From Acinetobacter sp. ANC 5054 (GTDB lineage: Bacteria > Pseudomonadota > Gammaproteobacteria > Pseudomonadales > Moraxellaceae): DNA of 64,000 nucleotides. A program made the translations under genes and the position numbers. This document shows, piece after piece, positions 1-7,802 of the stretch. Under the pieces are notes generated by a model that worked only from the letters and a program-made list of their open reading frames with translations, made no database searches and was not told where the DNA came from. Numbering within the stretch: position 1 is the stretch's first letter; every line of letters starts with the position of its first letter. The stretch spans positions 92,986-156,985 of the forward strand of contig NZ_NEGG01000009.1 in the NCBI RefSeq assembly GCF_002135295.1, given 5' to 3'.

Positions 1-312
1 TTGCCTTATGTCATGCCGATTATGCAGCAAGCACGTGCATTAGCAAAAACCTTAAATGGTGAAAAAACGGCTGTACACTACCCTGCTATGCCTGTTGCAG
101 TAAAAACACCTGCTGCACCATTGACGGTATTACCTGCACCTGTAGGCGTGGACATTGAATGGGAAACTGAAATGCTTGAAGATGGCATGATCGCCCGTGC
201 AATCGATTCAGAAGCCGTACTTCGTGGTTTTGTATTACTGGGTGCGACTGCTGGAAAGCAACGTTTAACTCTGACTAAGCAGGTTCCAGACTTGATTCCT
301 GCTGCGGTTTAA
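1..312 (+). CDS. rubB: Rubredoxin-NAD(+) reductase, C-terminal part (partial)
   Basis: The reading frame is open from the first base and ends at a TAA, so this is the last 103 or so codons of a gene that begins outside the window. The residues match the C-terminal end of the FAD-dependent rubredoxin reductase of Acinetobacter, which passes electrons from NADH to rubredoxin for the membrane alkane hydroxylase AlkM. The FAD- and NAD-binding motifs lie in the missing part. Identification rests on the tail sequence plus the downstream order estB-oxyR, which in A. baylyi ADP1 forms the rubA-rubB-estB-oxyR operon (from memory). The TTG at base 1 is internal, not a start. Confidence 0.85.
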   Translation: MPYVMPIMQQARALAKTLNGEKTAVHYPAMPVAVKTPAAPLTVLPAPVGVDIEWETEMLEDGMIARAIDSEAVLRGFVLLGATAGKQRLTLTKQVPDLIPAAV

Positions 313-323
313 GGTTTAAATAC

Positions 324-358
324 AAGGACGTCCTTATAATAATTGACGTCCTTTTTTT
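324..358 (+). terminator. Terminator-like hairpin between rubB and estB
   Basis: AAGGACGTC at 324-332 pairs perfectly with GACGTCCTT at 345-353 and a T-run follows. It has the form of an intrinsic terminator but sits inside what is known as one operon in the relative ADP1, so it may terminate only partially and lower estB-oxyR expression. Confidence 0.65.
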
Positions 359-371
359 AAGGAAAATAATA

Positions 372-1310
372 ATGAATAGTGCCCTTCAATTCAGTATCTC
401 GCCCTACACCTCTTTCATGCATGAAACTCGCGTGGACTTGGGTAATGGTATTGAATTGCATGTCGAAGTGGGCGGCGACCCTGAACATCCCACTGTTATA
501 TTGATTATGGGACTAGGGGCACAAATGTTGTATTGGCCTGATTTTTTCTGTAAATCCCTGATTGATCAAGGCTATCGTGTCATTCGCTTTGATAACCGAG
601 ATATTGGTCTTTCAAGTAAAATACGCAATGCAGGTCCACGTTTAAATACTTTTAAATTGATGGGTCGCATGGCCTTAGGACTAGAAAATCAAGGTGCACC
701 TTATGACCTCTACGATATGGCAGATGATGTTTCCTTGCTCATTGACCGCATGGGGCTTGATAAAGTTCATATTTTAGGGGCTTCGATGGGAGGCATGATT
801 GCTCAAATCGTCGCAGCACGCTACCCAGAAAAAGTTCATAAACTCAGTTTACTCTTTACCAGCAACATTCAACGGTTGTTACCACCACCATTTCCAAAAC
901 AATTATTTAGTCTAATTGAAAAACCAGAATCAAACGATGAAGATGGCATTATTAACCATAGCCTCAAAGTCTTTAATATTATTGGCTCACCGGGCTATAT
1001 AAATCAGCTTGAAGCAATTCAAACAGCTCGCAAGCTCTATAAACGAAGTTATTACCCTGCGGGTGTACTTCAACAGTTTTTAGCAATATTATGTACGGGT
1101 TCCCTGCTGCAACTGGATAAACAGATTCAGCACAATACCCTCGTGGTACATGGCGCATGCGATCGTTTGCTTCCGCCAAGCCATGGCAAGGCTGTTGCAA
1201 AGGCAATTTCAGGTGCTAAATTTGAATTAATTGATGGAATGGGGCATGATATCCCACCGCATTTTATTCCATATCTTAGCGGTTTATTTGCTGATCACTT
1301 TAAATCATAA
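372..1310 (+). CDS. estB: Alpha/beta hydrolase (esterase EstB)
   Basis: A 312-residue alpha/beta hydrolase. The nucleophile elbow G-A-S-M-G lies near residue 138, an oxyanion-type stretch (IMGLGAQM) near residue 46, and the likely acid and histidine are in GACDRLLPP and GMGHDIPP near the C-terminus. No signal peptide is evident, so it should be cytoplasmic. It is the esterase gene between rubB and oxyR, the same position as estB of A. baylyi. The natural substrate is unknown; the family hydrolyses short or medium esters. The stop is 11 bp from the oxyR start, so the two are co-transcribed. A GGAAAATAAT stretch just before the ATG could serve as a weak ribosome site. Confidence 0.85.
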   Translation: MNSALQFSISPYTSFMHETRVDLGNGIELHVEVGGDPEHPTVILIMGLGAQMLYWPDFFCKSLIDQGYRVIRFDNRDIGLSSKIRNAGPRLNTFKLMGRMALGLENQGAPYDLYDMADDVSLLIDRMGLDKVHILGASMGGMIAQIVAARYPEKVHKLSLLFTSNIQRLLPPPFPKQLFSLIEKPESNDEDGIINHSLKVFNIIGSPGYINQLEAIQTARKLYKRSYYPAGVLQQFLAILCTGSLLQLDKQIQHNTLVVHGACDRLLPPSHGKAVAKAISGAKFELIDGMGHDIPPHFIPYLSGLFADHFKS

Positions 1311-1321
1311 ATTAGGACACT

Positions 1322-2227
1322 ATGGCTGCATTACCATCCTTAAGACAGCTGTCATATCTAGTAACACTGTCAGAAACGCTGCATTTCACTGAAGCTGCGC
1401 GTCGTTCTTTTGTCACCCAGTCAACTTTGTCTGGCGGGATCATGGAGCTTGAGCGTTTATTAGGTGGCGTTTTGGTAGAACGCGACCGTCAAAACGTGCG
1501 TTTAACTCCACTTGGCGAACAAGTTGTCGGCCGTGCCCGAGTTCTATTGGCAGATGCGCAAGACCTAATGCGTTTAAGTCGTGAAATGAGTGAGCCTTTA
1601 ACCGGTGATTTGCATTTAGGTGTTATTCCGACCATTGCGCCTTTCCTTCTTGCACCTTTGCTTGATGAAGTGCATAAGCAGTTGCCTAAAATTCAACTCC
1701 ATTTGCATGAAGCGCAAAGTGAAAAAATTGTTGAGAAATTAGAGCATGGCAATTTAGATATTGTTTTACTTGCTCTACCTTTCGATACTCGCAGTCTAAA
1801 AGTGGCTGAAGTGAACAAAGAAAAGTTATTCTTGGTTTACAACAAAGCTGACCAAAATGCAGCTCAAGCGAAGTCTTTAGATGACTTAGATTTATCTCGT
1901 TTGATGTTGCTTGAAGAAGGCCATTGCTTACGCGATCACGCTTTGAGTGCATGTCCAATTGGCGAACGTAAAAATGATCATCGTTTAAAAGCGAGCTCAC
2001 TACCTACTCTAGTAGAAATGGTTTCAGCTAACTTAGGTTTTACCTTATTGCCTGAAATTGCAGTTCATACCAATATGATCAAAGCAAATTCAGATTTAGC
2101 AGTCAAAGAAATTGAGTCTAGCCCAACCCGAACACTCGCATTAGTAACACGTAAGAGCACACCACTCCAAAGCGAATTTGATGTATTGCTGCAAATCCTT
2201 CAAAAGATTACCAACAACCTACATTAA
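1322..2227 (+). CDS. oxyR: LysR-type peroxide sensor OxyR
   Basis: A 301-residue LysR family activator. The N-terminal winged helix-turn-helix (about residues 5-65, with LHFTEAARRSFVTQSTLSG) is followed by the effector domain. The two redox cysteines are present in GHCLRDHALSACP, eight residues apart, matching Cys199 and Cys208 of E. coli OxyR; they form a disulfide on peroxide exposure. The family activates catalase and alkyl hydroperoxide reductase genes. It follows estB with an 11-bp gap, and a strong hairpin closes the operon. Linking peroxide defence to alkane oxidation is an inference from this shared operon. Confidence 0.92.
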   Translation: MAALPSLRQLSYLVTLSETLHFTEAARRSFVTQSTLSGGIMELERLLGGVLVERDRQNVRLTPLGEQVVGRARVLLADAQDLMRLSREMSEPLTGDLHLGVIPTIAPFLLAPLLDEVHKQLPKIQLHLHEAQSEKIVEKLEHGNLDIVLLALPFDTRSLKVAEVNKEKLFLVYNKADQNAAQAKSLDDLDLSRLMLLEEGHCLRDHALSACPIGERKNDHRLKASSLPTLVEMVSANLGFTLLPEIAVHTNMIKANSDLAVKEIESSPTRTLALVTRKSTPLQSEFDVLLQILQKITNNLH

Positions 2228-2244
2228 ATAGGTGATACGTATAA

Positions 2245-2271
2245 AAAAGAGAGCCATGAGCTCTCTTTTTT
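2245..2271 (+). terminator. Terminator of rubB-estB-oxyR
   Basis: GAGAGC and GCTCTC form a short stem with an ATGA-type loop between an A-run and a T-run just after the oxyR stop. Confidence 0.8.
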
Positions 2272-3247
2272 AGTTTTTAAAAGCCGTTTTTTAAACCGAA
2301 TTGTGATTCAAATTGCTAGGCTTCTTTATATCGCACAATTTTTTATTCTTAATTTATATTCCACAAAAGAAAAAAGGCTGACTCAAATGAGCAGCCTTAT
2401 AGGAATACATATGATTCAATAACGATATTAATTCATACCCTAAATAATATCTTCACACTAGCCAGATAAGTTAGAAGACATCACTATAGTATGCAGAGAA
2501 TGAAACGAATTAAATCCCTATTTTCAGGTATTTTTTTAATATTTTTTCAAGATAAAACATTGTATTAGCACTGATTAGGCTTCTTACATGAATCAAATAT
2601 GAACCAGCATTCAGTTGATAATCGATGTTACCACTATGTTTAAAGGCGTTGAGTGTATACACACACAAGTGTAAAAAGATTTATATATAAATTCGCCATT
2701 CTAACGGAAGGAAGCGCCTCATCTTAAAGAAAAAGGAATTTGTGATCACGAATTTTGAACATTTTTGGCTTTAGAAAAGAAATATTCGAATAATTCAAAG
2801 TTTTTTAGGGTATTAATTATTTAATCACACTCTCACCATTTAACATTCTCTAAAATAATATTATAGATTTAATTAAAAGTGGTGATGCTCAATTTTGATG
2901 ATGATTTTCAAACTGAATATTTGATTTATACCCTTTTATTCAAGGCATATAAATGTTCGCTAAATTAAGCAAATTCAAATTAATTTAAGTGTTTAATTAT
3001 ATTCTCAAACACAAAAGCAATGTAATAGTTGCATAAAATGCACATTTTTTTTAATCCATGTACGAAAGACCATAAAGAACTAAACATCATTAACGAAAAG
3101 TATTACTTTTAAATAATAAAAAATAGACTTAATTCACAATAACTTAATTATACTCTTGATAACAAATCCCAATTTCTAGGTATTTTTTTCTGATTTTTTT
3201 TATTGCACATTAGAACTACGCAATTAAAAAAATAAATAGGCAAGTTT
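2272..3247. other. AT-rich gap with no recognisable gene
   Basis: Nearly 1 kb of very AT-rich DNA. No ORF with a convincing ribosome site is present; the longest candidate is 27 codons at 2885. No RNA gene, IS end or repeat array was recognised. Two similar short stretches, each containing AGGTATTTTTTT, lie about 650 bp apart (near 2525 and 3177); the second is about 70 bp before the regulator gene at 3248. The size and composition suggest decayed or acquired DNA. Confidence 0.6.
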
Positions 3248-3859
3248 ATGACGGGCGATTTTTTATTACCAGTTCCTGTTCTGATTATTGACCATCAGTC
3301 AGTGACCTCCAAAAACTTGATGTACGATATTTTAGCAGACTTAGGCTATCCTCAAGATCTGATTAGTTTTGTCGATAATTTACAAGATGCGAAACAAAAA
3401 ATTTTTGACATTTTGCCTAACCTGATTTTTTTAGTTACCACAACTCAATCAGACATTGCCTTTATTCATAAGATAAAAAAAATCTATCCATCCAGTAATC
3501 TGATTGTATTGGTACAGGAACAATCAACGGATTTAATCCTGCATGCCTTACAAATTGGCGCGACAGCTTATCTAGTGCTAGACCAATCCGCTGAAGATAC
3601 CTACAAGCAGCTCAAAGTAATTTTACGTGGTGGTGCTGCGCTGCATGAAAGCTTTGCCAAGTTTCTATTAAATGCTTCGTTGAGTACTCAAGCTAATATA
3701 AGTAATCAATTTATGCTTAATGCAGCTGAATATCAAATTTTAGATATGGTGAGCCATCGTGCGACTCAAGAGCAAATGGTTAATGAATTAAAGCTTTCAA
3801 CTTATCAAATAGATGGATTTGTGAAAAATATATACAGGAAACTTTATAGTTATTCTTAG
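3248..3859 (+). CDS. Orphan LuxR/NarL-type response regulator, degenerate receiver
   Basis: A 203-residue protein with a CheY-like receiver (about residues 10-130) and a LuxR-type helix-turn-helix (about 155-203). The receiver starts VLIIDHQSVTSKN, keeping one acidic residue, but the strand that should carry the phosphorylated aspartate reads PNLIFLVTTTQ, with no Asp. The output domain aligns with the NarL pattern from LNAAEYQILDMV to VKNIYRKL and then ends at once, lacking the usual last turn. It is therefore probably phosphorylation-independent, and possibly a decaying gene. No sensor kinase is adjacent. Targets are unknown. Confidence 0.7.
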   Translation: MTGDFLLPVPVLIIDHQSVTSKNLMYDILADLGYPQDLISFVDNLQDAKQKIFDILPNLIFLVTTTQSDIAFIHKIKKIYPSSNLIVLVQEQSTDLILHALQIGATAYLVLDQSAEDTYKQLKVILRGGAALHESFAKFLLNASLSTQANISNQFMLNAAEYQILDMVSHRATQEQMVNELKLSTYQIDGFVKNIYRKLYSYS

Positions 3860-3894
3860 ATTATTAACTGCTAGCCACATCAAAAAAATAAATA

Positions 3895-3919
3895 TAAAAA
3901 GGGAGCCTAAGCCCCCTAT
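3895..3919 (-). terminator. Terminator of ppk
   Basis: On the minus strand AGGGGGC-TTAG-GCTCCCT forms a stem with one G-T wobble, followed by TTTTTAT. It lies between the convergent ppk and response-regulator genes. Confidence 0.6.
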
Positions 3920-3943
3920 TCATTGATACATTATCACTTTCGA

Positions 3944-6025
3944 TTACTTAAATGCCTCAAGTAATACATGCTGCGAATTATGTGCTTCCTCACCCTCTTT
4001 CAGATATGTGCGTATCCAACGACCATCACTTTGAAGTAACCAAGCCTGTTGGTTATCTTTTAAATAGTTCACTAGACCCAATTGATAAATACGTTTTTTC
4101 AAAGCAGGATCTTCTATTGGGAAACACGCCTCAACACGATTGAACAAGTTACGATCCATCCAGTCCGCACTCGAACAATAAATACGTGAATCACCATTAT
4201 TACTGAAATAATAAACGCGAGTATGTTCCAAAAAGCGTCCTACAATTGAACGTACACGAATATTTTCCGACAGTCCTGGTAAGCCTGGACGTAAGCAACA
4301 AATTGAGCGAATAATTAAATCAATTTGCACACCAGCTTGTGAAGCTTCATATAATTTATTGATCAACTGTACTTCGGTTAAAGCATTCACCTTGACAATA
4401 ATTTGCGCAGCTTTGCCCGCTTTGGCATTGGCAATTTCATTATCAATGTAATTAACCAACTGAGCGTGTAAGGTAAATGGCGCATGCAGCAATTTTTTCA
4501 ATTTTGCCATTTTGCCCATGCCAGTTAACTCTTGGAAAATGCGGTGTACATCTTCACACAGCTCTTTATCCGTCGTTAATAAGCCATAGTCGGTGTAAAT
4601 GCGCGCATTGCCCGCATGATAGTTGCCTGTCCCCAAATGCACATAGCGTACAAGTTTGTTATTTTCGCGGCGTACCACCAAAATCATTTTGGCATGAGTC
4701 TTATAGCCCACGATGCCATAAACCACGACTGCACCTGCTTCTTGCAAGACATTAGCCACTGCAATATTCGACTCTTCATCGAATCGAGCACGTAGCTCAA
4801 TCACCGCGGTGACTTCCTTACCATTACGTGCAGCTTCTGCTAAAACTTGAACAATTTCAGAGTCAGCACCACTACGGTAGAGGGTTTGCTTAATGGCCAG
4901 AACTTGCGGATCACGTGCAGCTTCACGCAACAAGTTAATGACTGGTGCAAAGGATTCAAACGGATGATGCAGTAAAATATCCTGCTTTTGCATTGCACTA
5001 AAAATATTTTCAGTCTTTTTCAATACTTTAGGAATGACTGGTATATGTGCATCATAACGTAAATGTGGACGTTTAAAGTTTGAAAGTAAACGTGCTAAGT
5101 TGACTGGTCCATCGACCTTATAAAGCTGTTCTTCTTCAAGGTCGAATTCATCCAACAAATATTCATAAATATGCTGCGGACAATTTTCCGTTACTTCTAG
5201 ACGTACTGCACGACCAAATCGACGTGAATTTAACTCACCCTTCAGCGCTTTGGCCAAATCTTCAACGTCTTCATTCAGTGCTAAATCGGCATTACGCGTT
5301 ACACGGAATTGATAACATCCCGTTGCCGTCATGCCCGGGAACAAGTCCGATACATGCTCATGAATAATGGCAGATAACATCACATGGTGTTCTTTACCGC
5401 CTGTGAGTTCATCTGGCAAACGAACAACGCGTGGCAATGAACGCGGCGCAGGAACAACCGCTAAATCAATTTGACGACCAAACGCATCCTTCCCTTCCAA
5501 TGTCACAATAAAGTTGAGTGACTTGTTGACTAACCGTGGAAATGGATGCGCTGGGTCTAGACTAATAGGTGTGAGTACAGGTGCAACTTGTTCTTGGAAA
5601 TACTTTTTCACCCAAGCTGACTGTGCAGGTGTCAGTTCACCACGACGTAAGAAACAAATGTCTTCTTCACGCAGTTTCGGCAAAATTTCTTGATTTAAGA
5701 TTCGATACTGGCGCTCTATTGCCGCATGCGCTGTCGCAGAAATTTCATCTAAAACTTGTTTCGGTGTCAGACCATCGGGACTACGGCTTTCATTGCCTAA
5801 GTCAAGTTGTTCCATCATGCCCGCAACACGAATTTCAAAAAATTCATCGAGATTACGTGAGAAAATCAACAAGAAATTCATTCGTTCTAATAACGGATGA
5901 ATCGGGTCTACCGCCTGTTCCAGTACGCGTAAGTGGAAATCAAGAATTGAAAGCTCTCGATTGATATAACGATCATTATAAGTATATTCAGTTGGCGCTT
6001 GCGCGACTTCAGCTGCGGTATTCAT
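3944..6025 (-). CDS. ppk: Polyphosphate kinase 1
   Basis: A 693-residue PPK1, the usual length. It reversibly polymerises the gamma-phosphate of ATP into long-chain polyphosphate at the inner membrane. The N-terminal domain begins [19 protein letters not shown] (near residue 20). The central Lys-rich segment KQTLYRSG and the histidine motifs KTHAK (autophosphorylated His, matching His435 of E. coli) and HLGTGNYH are intact. The C-terminal segment has RSICCLRPG and SSADWMDRN. ppk in A. baylyi is known to be induced by phosphate starvation, and a candidate Pho box lies just upstream here. It is transcribed alone; mtgA upstream is separated by a hairpin. No ppx lies next to it. Confidence 0.96.
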   Translation of the reverse strand: MNTAAEVAQAPTEYTYNDRYINRELSILDFHLRVLEQAVDPIHPLLERMNFLLIFSRNLDEFFEIRVAGMMEQLDLGNESRSPDGLTPKQVLDEISATAHAAIERQYRILNQEILPKLREEDICFLRRGELTPAQSAWVKKYFQEQVAPVLTPISLDPAHPFPRLVNKSLNFIVTLEGKDAFGRQIDLAVVPAPRSLPRVVRLPDELTGGKEHHVMLSAIIHEHVSDLFPGMTATGCYQFRVTRNADLALNEDVEDLAKALKGELNSRRFGRAVRLEVTENCPQHIYEYLLDEFDLEEEQLYKVDGPVNLARLLSNFKRPHLRYDAHIPVIPKVLKKTENIFSAMQKQDILLHHPFESFAPVINLLREAARDPQVLAIKQTLYRSGADSEIVQVLAEAARNGKEVTAVIELRARFDEESNIAVANVLQEAGAVVVYGIVGYKTHAKMILVVRRENNKLVRYVHLGTGNYHAGNARIYTDYGLLTTDKELCEDVHRIFQELTGMGKMAKLKKLLHAPFTLHAQLVNYIDNEIANAKAGKAAQIIVKVNALTEVQLINKLYEASQAGVQIDLIIRSICCLRPGLPGLSENIRVRSIVGRFLEHTRVYYFSNNGDSRIYCSSADWMDRNLFNRVEACFPIEDPALKKRIYQLGLVNYLKDNQQAWLLQSDGRWIRTYLKEGEEAHNSQHVLLEAFK

Positions 6026-6066
6026 CTCAAACCCATATTTTAAATGTGTGATGTACTGTGTTTAGT

Positions 6067-6086
6067 ATGCTTCAAATTTATGACAA
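6067..6086 (-). promoter_or_regulatory. Candidate Pho box of ppk
   Basis: On the minus strand TTGTCATAAATTTGAAGCAT has a good first PhoB heptamer (TGTCATA) and a poor second one. It is about 40 bp before the ppk start. It fits the known phosphate-starvation induction of ppk in A. baylyi, but on sequence alone is only a half-good site. Confidence 0.4.
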
Positions 6087-6092
6087 TTTCAT

Positions 6093-6121
6093 AAAAAAAG
6101 CCCATCGAAATGAGCTTTTTG
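6093..6121. terminator. Bidirectional hairpin between mtgA and ppk
   Basis: AAGCTCAT-TTCG-ATGGGCTT on the minus strand, with a TTCG tetraloop and T-runs on both sides. It should end the mtgA transcript before ppk. Confidence 0.7.
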
Positions 6122-6170
6122 TTTTAATTCATCAGCATTGCATCAAGTAGAATGCTCAAGCTAAATCAAC

Positions 6171-6848
6171 CTAGTTCGGAATATGGCTATAACGCATATA
6201 TTTTTGAATTAAACGCTTACGGTAATTCAATTTTCGATCATTACGGTTTTCATCATAATATTTTGGATTAGGTAAAATTGCGGCAATAAAGGCCGCTTGT
6301 TCACGCGATAAGCTACGCGAGCTTTTACCAAAATAATGCTGTGTTGCAGCTTCTACACCGTAAATATTGTCACCAAACTCAACAGAGTTTAAATACACTT
6401 CTAAAATACGCTCTTTTGACCACATGCGCTCCATCATCCACGTTGCAACCGCTTCTTGGCCTTTTCGAATGAACGAGCGTTTATTGTATAAAAATAGGTT
6501 TTTGGCTAACTGCTGCGAAATCGTTGAGCCACCTGCAACCACTTTACCTTTGTCTTTATTACGTTCTAACGCAAATTGCATGCCTTCCCAATCGAAACCT
6601 TTATGCTGTAAAAACTTGCCATCTTCGGCTGCCACGACTGCATGTTTTACATAGTCACTGATTTGATCATAGTCGCGCCACTGATGCTTAATCGGTTTAG
6701 AAGGTTCTGACCAATAATCAAGGCGCATCATCATGGTTGTATCGACAGGATGTGTTCGCCACCACACCAAACTCGCAAAGATCCAAAGCTGTACCAAAAG
6801 TACAATACTGACAAGAATTAACAATGTACGAACAATAAAGGCTTTCAT
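6171..6848 (-). CDS. mtgA: Monofunctional peptidoglycan glycosyltransferase
   Basis: A 225-residue GT51 enzyme with one N-terminal membrane helix (about residues 7-28) and no transpeptidase domain, the normal size of MtgA. Catalytic-motif signatures are visible: [18 protein letters not shown] (motif 1, catalytic Glu) and [15 protein letters not shown] (motif 2), then [13 protein letters not shown] and [14 protein letters not shown]. It polymerises lipid II into glycan strands in the periplasm. Its start is 78 bp from the divergent rhomboid start, so the two share a short promoter region. The ppk-mtgA neighbourhood is also seen in A. baylyi. Confidence 0.95.
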   Translation of the reverse strand: MKAFIVRTLLILVSIVLLVQLWIFASLVWWRTHPVDTTMMMRLDYWSEPSKPIKHQWRDYDQISDYVKHAVVAAEDGKFLQHKGFDWEGMQFALERNKDKGKVVAGGSTISQQLAKNLFLYNKRSFIRKGQEAVATWMMERMWSKERILEVYLNSVEFGDNIYGVEAATQHYFGKSSRSLSREQAAFIAAILPNPKYYDENRNDRKLNYRKRLIQKYMRYSHIPN

Positions 6849-6926
6849 GTCAGTGTGTTACTCCAGAAATTCTGTTTTTTCATGTTAAGCTTATTTTTTA
6901 ATACTTTGACACAGTACAAGAATAGC

Positions 6927-7751
6927 ATGTCTGAACTTAGCCCTCCTGCTGTATCTACAAGCAAATTGCAAATCCAACTTTGGTGGATCACCGCACTCCT
7001 CATTGCCACCAATGTCAGTCTATTTGGTTGGCAAGTGTTGAATGGTATGGATGTCTCTCAACCCGATATGCTAGATGCATTGCGATGGGGTGCAGATTAT
7101 GCACCTTTAACCTTTTTAGAGGAACCCATCCGCTTATTTAGTAGCATGTTTTTTCATTTTGGCTTAATCCATCTCATGCTGAATATGTGGGCATTGTATA
7201 TTTTTGGCAGTGTTGCTGAACAAATGTTAGGTCGTGTGTATTTTATTGGTCTATACGTTTTAGCAGGTTTGACAGGGAGTTTACTTAGTGGCTATCTCGA
7301 TATTCAAGACAGCTATGCACTTTTGGCTGCGGGCACAGCAGATTCTAGTTTATTTCCAAAAATTGGTGCAGGTGCTTCGGGTGCAGTGATGGGTTTAGGC
7401 GCAGGACTTACCATCATTTCCCTGCTTCCTATGCTGCCACGTCAACGTTTTTATTTAGATAAAAAAACCTTGGTCATGGTCATGGGGATTAACTTGGTCA
7501 TGGGCTTTATGATCAGTGGAATTAATAATGCAGCACATATTGGCGGCATGATCATGGGCGCAGCTTTATGCTTTATTTGGTATTTTGGTGAGAAGCTCCA
7601 AAAGCCATTATTGTTTAAAAGTATTGGTTTAATTCTCGGTGCAGGTGCTGCCTATTTATTTTATTTACATTGCCAACAACTTTTGCAGCCAATTGCCCCA
7701 CTTTGGGAGCATTTTATTGTGTTAATGAAACAAGCTTTATCTGCAAAATAA
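6927..7751 (+). CDS. Rhomboid family intramembrane serine protease
   Basis: A 274-residue membrane protein read from the ATG at 6927; the frame is open back to a GTG at 6855, but that extension overlaps the divergent mtgA promoter. The rhomboid signatures are present: HFGLIHLMLNMWALYIFG in the second helix, the catalytic serine in GAGASGAVMG (about residue 150) and the catalytic histidine in NAAHIGGMIMGA (about residue 215). About seven helices can be drawn. It would cut helix-destabilised transmembrane substrates in the inner membrane; its substrate is not known. A second, smaller rhomboid lies at 18408. Confidence 0.88.
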   Translation: MSELSPPAVSTSKLQIQLWWITALLIATNVSLFGWQVLNGMDVSQPDMLDALRWGADYAPLTFLEEPIRLFSSMFFHFGLIHLMLNMWALYIFGSVAEQMLGRVYFIGLYVLAGLTGSLLSGYLDIQDSYALLAAGTADSSLFPKIGAGASGAVMGLGAGLTIISLLPMLPRQRFYLDKKTLVMVMGINLVMGFMISGINNAAHIGGMIMGAALCFIWYFGEKLQKPLLFKSIGLILGAGAAYLFYLHCQQLLQPIAPLWEHFIVLMKQALSAK

Positions 7752-7770
7752 ATATGCAGCACAAAAACTA

Positions 7771-7798
7771 AAAAGAGCGCAAAACTGCGCTCTTTTTT
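7771..7798. terminator. Bidirectional terminator between rhomboid gene and ybbP
   Basis: AAAAGAGCGC and GCGCTCTTTT pair around AAAACT, with T-runs in both directions, between convergent genes. Confidence 0.85.
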
Positions 7799-7802
7799 CG
7801 AT

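Noticed and set aside
2885..2968. 27-codon ORF in the AT-rich gap
   Set aside because: No convincing ribosome site, no conservation visible, and chance ORFs of this length are frequent in such DNA.
2515..3200. Two similar AGGTATTTTTTT stretches flanking the gap
   Set aside because: Similarity is limited to about 20 bases of low-complexity sequence and gives no basis for a mobile element.
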